Below the pieces are notes generated by a model, which saw only the letters and a list, made by a program, of their open reading frames with translations, did not search any database and was not told the DNA's origin. Position numbers and translations under genes: made by a program. Shown here piece by piece: positions 4,167-6,710 of a DNA stretch of 6,710 nucleotides. Where the stretch lies: NCBI GenBank assembly GCA_003694775.1, contig RFJV01000300.1, forward strand, positions 1 through 6,710. Direction: 5' to 3'. Numbering within the stretch: the stretch's first letter is position 1; every line of letters starts with the position of its first letter. Source of the stretch: Chloroflexota bacterium (lineage in GTDB: Bacteria; Chloroflexota; Anaerolineae; 4572-78; J111).

Positions 4167-6710
4167 GCATTTCTTCCGCAATCTGGTTCAGCGGGTGCGA
4201 GACCCGCAGGGGCAGAGTTTTGTCGAAATGGCAATCGCCGCCCCAATTCTCTTACTGATGTTTATTGGCGTGTTTGAGGTGGGGTGGGCACTGCGCGGCT
4301 ACCTGGTGCTGGCAAATGCCAACCGCGAGGCGGCCCGCTTTGCCGTGAAAAACGCGGTGCTGGATTACTCCACTAAAAATCCGGCAGAAATCGGCTACAA
4401 CGTGGTGCTCTCGCACACCACGGCCAGCCTGTCGGAGCAGTTGCCGCTGGAGTTTCTGAACAACCCCAACGCCACTATGATTATTTCCCATTTTGTGATT
4501 GATACCGGCATCCCCTGCTCCACCGGGGCCATTCAGAATGGGAAGTACGTGGAGTACACCTGCGACTGCGAAACCGGCGACCCCTCCGACCCGGACGGGG
4601 ACGGCACCCCCTGGTTCAGCAAGGACGACCTGGTCCTGCACCCGGACTCGCCCGGATACAGCCACTACAAGCAGGTGTATGGTCAGCCCCGCAGTACCCG
4701 GCTGGGCGGCGGAAGCTACCAGAATTTTGCCAACCAGCTGGCCGTAGAAAACAACCAGGCCAACTGTATGGCCCGCCAGTCTGCCGGCGATTCGGCAGAG
4801 TATGTCATCGACAACGTGATTGCCATTGAAATGTTCTACGACCAGCCCCAGCTCCTGGGCGTACCGTTCATCTCCAACCGCATCACCGACCCCATCCCCT
4901 TCTACACCCATACGGTGATGCGGATATCCACCTCCCGCGATACGGAATCGACCGATACCATCGGCCCGACCTGCGAACTCCTGCCCATCACCTTCCCGGA
5001 GAGCAGTCTGAGCGGCAATCCGCCGCCCCAGCAGGATGTGGAGCTGTTCGAGGGTGGCTCGCCCGGCAACTTTGGCTGGACATACTGGAACTCCAACATC
5101 AACCAAACCCAGGGCATCAACTACATTGAAGAGTCCCTCATCAACCCGCGGTTGTCCACCATCGACTTCACCGCGGATGAGGATGACCCCGATTACCCCA
5201 ACGACCATGCCCTCAACGTGGGAGACTACGTGGCCGGCCGGACCGGTGTTGGCAACAGCAGTACCATCCGTGACCTGCTGGATGGGTATGTAGGCCGCAC
5301 CGTTCTGGTGCCCGTCTACGATGTGGTGGGGCCAAAACCCGGCGGAAATGCCTCCTACCGCATCAGCCACTTTGCCCAGGTGCGGATTAACCAGATTTGC
5401 TTCCCCGGCGATAGCTGTTACGGCACTTCAAAGGCCATTCGGGCGACCTTCCTGGAGTACCAGGACGATGCCTGCGAAGACCCCTCGGAAGGCGGTGGCG
5501 GTGGCGGCAACAACCCGCCAGTGGCGGTGGACGATACCGGCACAACGCCCAGAGACACGCCTATCACCATCAACGTTGTGGCTAACGACAGCGACCCGGA
5601 CAGCGACCCGCTGACTGTGGACTCCGTCACCCAGCCGTCCAAGGGGGTGGTGGTCAACAACGGCGACGGCACGGTAACCTATACACCCAAGAACAACCCC
5701 TCCGGCGAGGGAACCTTCACCTTTGAATACACCATCAGCGACGGCAAGGGCGGCACCGCTACCGGCACGGTCACCATTACCGTCACCGCGTCGGGCGGCG
5801 GCAACAACCCGCCCGTGGCCCAGAACGACTCCGGCTACACCGCCAATGCCGGTACCCCGCTGACCGTCAGCGCCGCGTCCGGTGTGCTGGCGAACGACAC
5901 CGACGCGGACAGCGACCCGCTGACCGCGGTCAAAGTGACCGACCCGGCCCACGGCACGCTGACCCTCAACGCCGACGGCTCCTTTACCTACACGCCCAAT
6001 GCCGGCTACGCCGGAAACGACACCTTCACCTACAAGGCCAACGACGGCACAGCGGACTCCAACGTGGCCACGGTGACCATTACCGTCAACGGCAACAACG
6101 CCCCCTCTGCGGTCAACGATTCCTACACCGCCACCGAAGACACCCCGCTGACCATCAATGCCGCCTCCGGCGTGCTGGCCAACGATACCGATGTGGAAGG
6201 CGACCCGCTGACTGCCATCAAGCTGACCGACCCGGCCCACGGCACGCTGACCTTCAACGCCGACGGCTCCTTTACCTACATCCCCAACGCCAACTTCAGC
6301 GGGAGCGACAGCTTTACCTACAAGGCCAACGATGGCTTCAACGACTCCGCCGCGGCCACGGTCAGCATTGTGGTCAATCCGGTTAACGACCCGCCCACCG
6401 CGGTGGACGACTCTTACACCGCCACCCAGGGGTCCACGCTGACCGTCAACGCTGCCTCCGGCGTGCTGGCCAACGGCACCGACCCCGATACGATTGTGCT
6501 GAGCGCGGTGCTGGTCTCCAATCCCACCAAAGGCACGCTGACCCTCAACAGCGACGGCTCCTTCACCTACACCCCCACCGGAAGCGGGTCCGACAGCTTC
6601 ACCTACAAGGCCAACGACACCATGGCCGACTCCAACGTGGCCACGGTCAATATTACCATCAACCCCGCCGCACCGGTAACGATTGCTTCGCACAATTTTG
6701 ATGACAATAA
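4150..6710 (+). CDS. TadE-like pseudopilin fused to cadherin-like repeats (3' end beyond window)
   Basis: An open frame of at least 853 codons, still open at the window edge. Residues 20-65 match the TadE family: GQSFVEMAIAAPILL with E26, a hydrophobic helix (about 27-48), then LANANREAARFAV. Cleavage after G21 with Glu at +5 would fit a Tad prepilin peptidase. Residues 66-447 are a region I do not recognise. It has eight cysteines (C123, C138, C140, C206, C275, C417, C423, C442), suggesting disulphides outside the membrane, and an Asp-rich DPDGDG loop (147-152). A six-glycine linker (448-453) precedes four cadherin-like modules (454-839), each with DxD-type loops likely to bind calcium. From 840 a new segment starts (IASHNFDDNN). 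TadE proteins are usually about 150-250 residues, so this is a very large chimera, probably a surface adhesin anchored by the pseudopilin helix. ATG 4150 follows GGGGGTGA (4136-4143) by six bases and an in-frame TGA lies at 4141, so no longer ATG start exists. Confidence 0.93.
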   Translation, partial: MFHHIKHFFRNLVQRVRDPQGQSFVEMAIAAPILLLMFIGVFEVGWALRGYLVLANANREAARFAVKNAVLDYSTKNPAEIGYNVVLSHTTASLSEQLPLEFLNNPNATMIISHFVIDTGIPCSTGAIQNGKYVEYTCDCETGDPSDPDGDGTPWFSKDDLVLHPDSPGYSHYKQVYGQPRSTRLGGGSYQNFANQLAVENNQANCMARQSAGDSAEYVIDNVIAIEMFYDQPQLLGVPFISNRITDPIPFYTHTVMRISTSRDTESTDTIGPTCELLPITFPESSLSGNPPPQQDVELFEGGSPGNFGWTYWNSNINQTQGINYIEESLINPRLSTIDFTADEDDPDYPNDHALNVGDYVAGRTGVGNSSTIRDLLDGYVGRTVLVPVYDVVGPKPGGNASYRISHFAQVRINQICFPGDSCYGTSKAIRATFLEYQDDACEDPSEGGGGGGNNPPVAVDDTGTTPRDTPITINVVANDSDPDSDPLTVDSVTQPSKGVVVNNGDGTVTYTPKNNPSGEGTFTFEYTISDGKGGTATGTVTITVTASGGGNNPPVAQNDSGYTANAGTPLTVSAASGVLANDTDADSDPLTAVKVTDPAHGTLTLNADGSFTYTPNAGYAGNDTFTYKANDGTADSNVATVTITVNGNNAPSAVNDSYTATEDTPLTINAASGVLANDTDVEGDPLTAIKLTDPAHGTLTFNADGSFTYIPNANFSGSDSFTYKANDGFNDSAAATVSIVVNPVNDPPTAVDDSYTATQGSTLTVNAASGVLANGTDPDTIVLSAVLVSNPTKGTLTLNSDGSFTYTPTGSGSDSFTYKANDTMADSNVATVNITINPAAPVTIASHNFDDN
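5509..6666 (+). repeat. Four tandem cadherin-like coding repeats
   Basis: Modules at 5509-5802 (98 codons), 5803-6093 (97), 6094-6384 (97) and 6385-6666 (94). Each begins NN/NDPP-type, continues to VLANDTDxxxDPLT, then HGTLTLNADGSFTYTP, then DTFTYKANDG, and ends in a TVTITV strand. Module 1 is the most divergent (VVANDSDPDSDPLT, GDGTVTYTP). Modules 2 and 3 are nearly identical over 63 bases (5938-6000 against 6226-6288, four differences). Module 4 lost part of its acidic loop (NGTDPDTIVLS). The pattern matches bacterial cadherin-like/Ig-like repeat families of adhesins. Confidence 0.9.

Noticed and set aside
4252..5370. A 372-codon open frame on the minus strand
   Set aside because: It lies wholly antisense to the TadE-repeat gene, whose plus-strand frame has clear family motifs and a ribosome site. 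The minus frame is open because of GC-rich codon bias and has low-complexity Gly/Val/Ala composition with no motif.
5428..6693. A 421-codon open frame on the minus strand
   Set aside because: It mirrors the repeat modules on the opposite strand; its Val/Gly/His-rich repeats are the complement of Asp/Thr/Asn-rich coding repeats. No ribosome site or domain is seen.

Overview
The window is a GC-rich bacterial chromosome segment with all genes on the + strand. It most resembles Chloroflexota (Anaerolineae/Ardenticatenia-like). That assignment is an inference. It rests on the mix of a one-piece tmRNA, NarL-type signalling with a multi-GAF kinase, TadE-type exported proteins with cadherin-like repeats, and intergenic arrays of 8-bp repeats with a long C-rich/G-rich palindrome. 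No ribosomal or taxon-specific marker gene is present to settle it.

Layout. Positions 1-98 carry two back-to-back arrays of unrelated 8-bp repeats; the second runs into the promoter of ssrA. The tmRNA occupies about 117-518 and is followed by two hairpins, the second a textbook rho-independent terminator. A small two-helix membrane protein of unknown function lies at 612-833 and is followed by a hairpin. An extended -10 promoter near 896-901 then drives a soluble double-GAF histidine kinase (922-2670) and its likely partner, a NarL/LuxR-type response regulator (2761-3411). Together they form a two-component system.

The gap at 3412-3710 holds a third, different 8-bp repeat array, a small hairpin, a 66-bp interrupted palindrome with a perfect 16-bp inner stem, and a strong terminator. 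Then come a short stand-alone receiver-like protein (3711-4166) and, overlapping it by 17 bp, a long reading frame (4150 to the window edge, 853 codons and still open). The long frame begins with a TadE-type pseudopilin segment, continues through a cysteine-containing domain of unknown function and a six-glycine linker, and reaches four tandem cadherin-like modules with Asp-rich, probably calcium-binding loops.

How the genes may work together. The kinase/regulator pair is a conventional sensor-to-transcription unit with no visible ligand. The receiver-like protein and the TadE-repeat protein look translationally coupled. They may form a surface-adhesion unit linked to a Tad-type secretion/pilus system, but no other Tad gene lies in the window. 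The most unusual items are the TadE-cadherin-like chimera, its coupling to a degenerate receiver, the 18-residue predicted tmRNA tag, and three sequence-unrelated repeat arrays sharing an 8-bp period.
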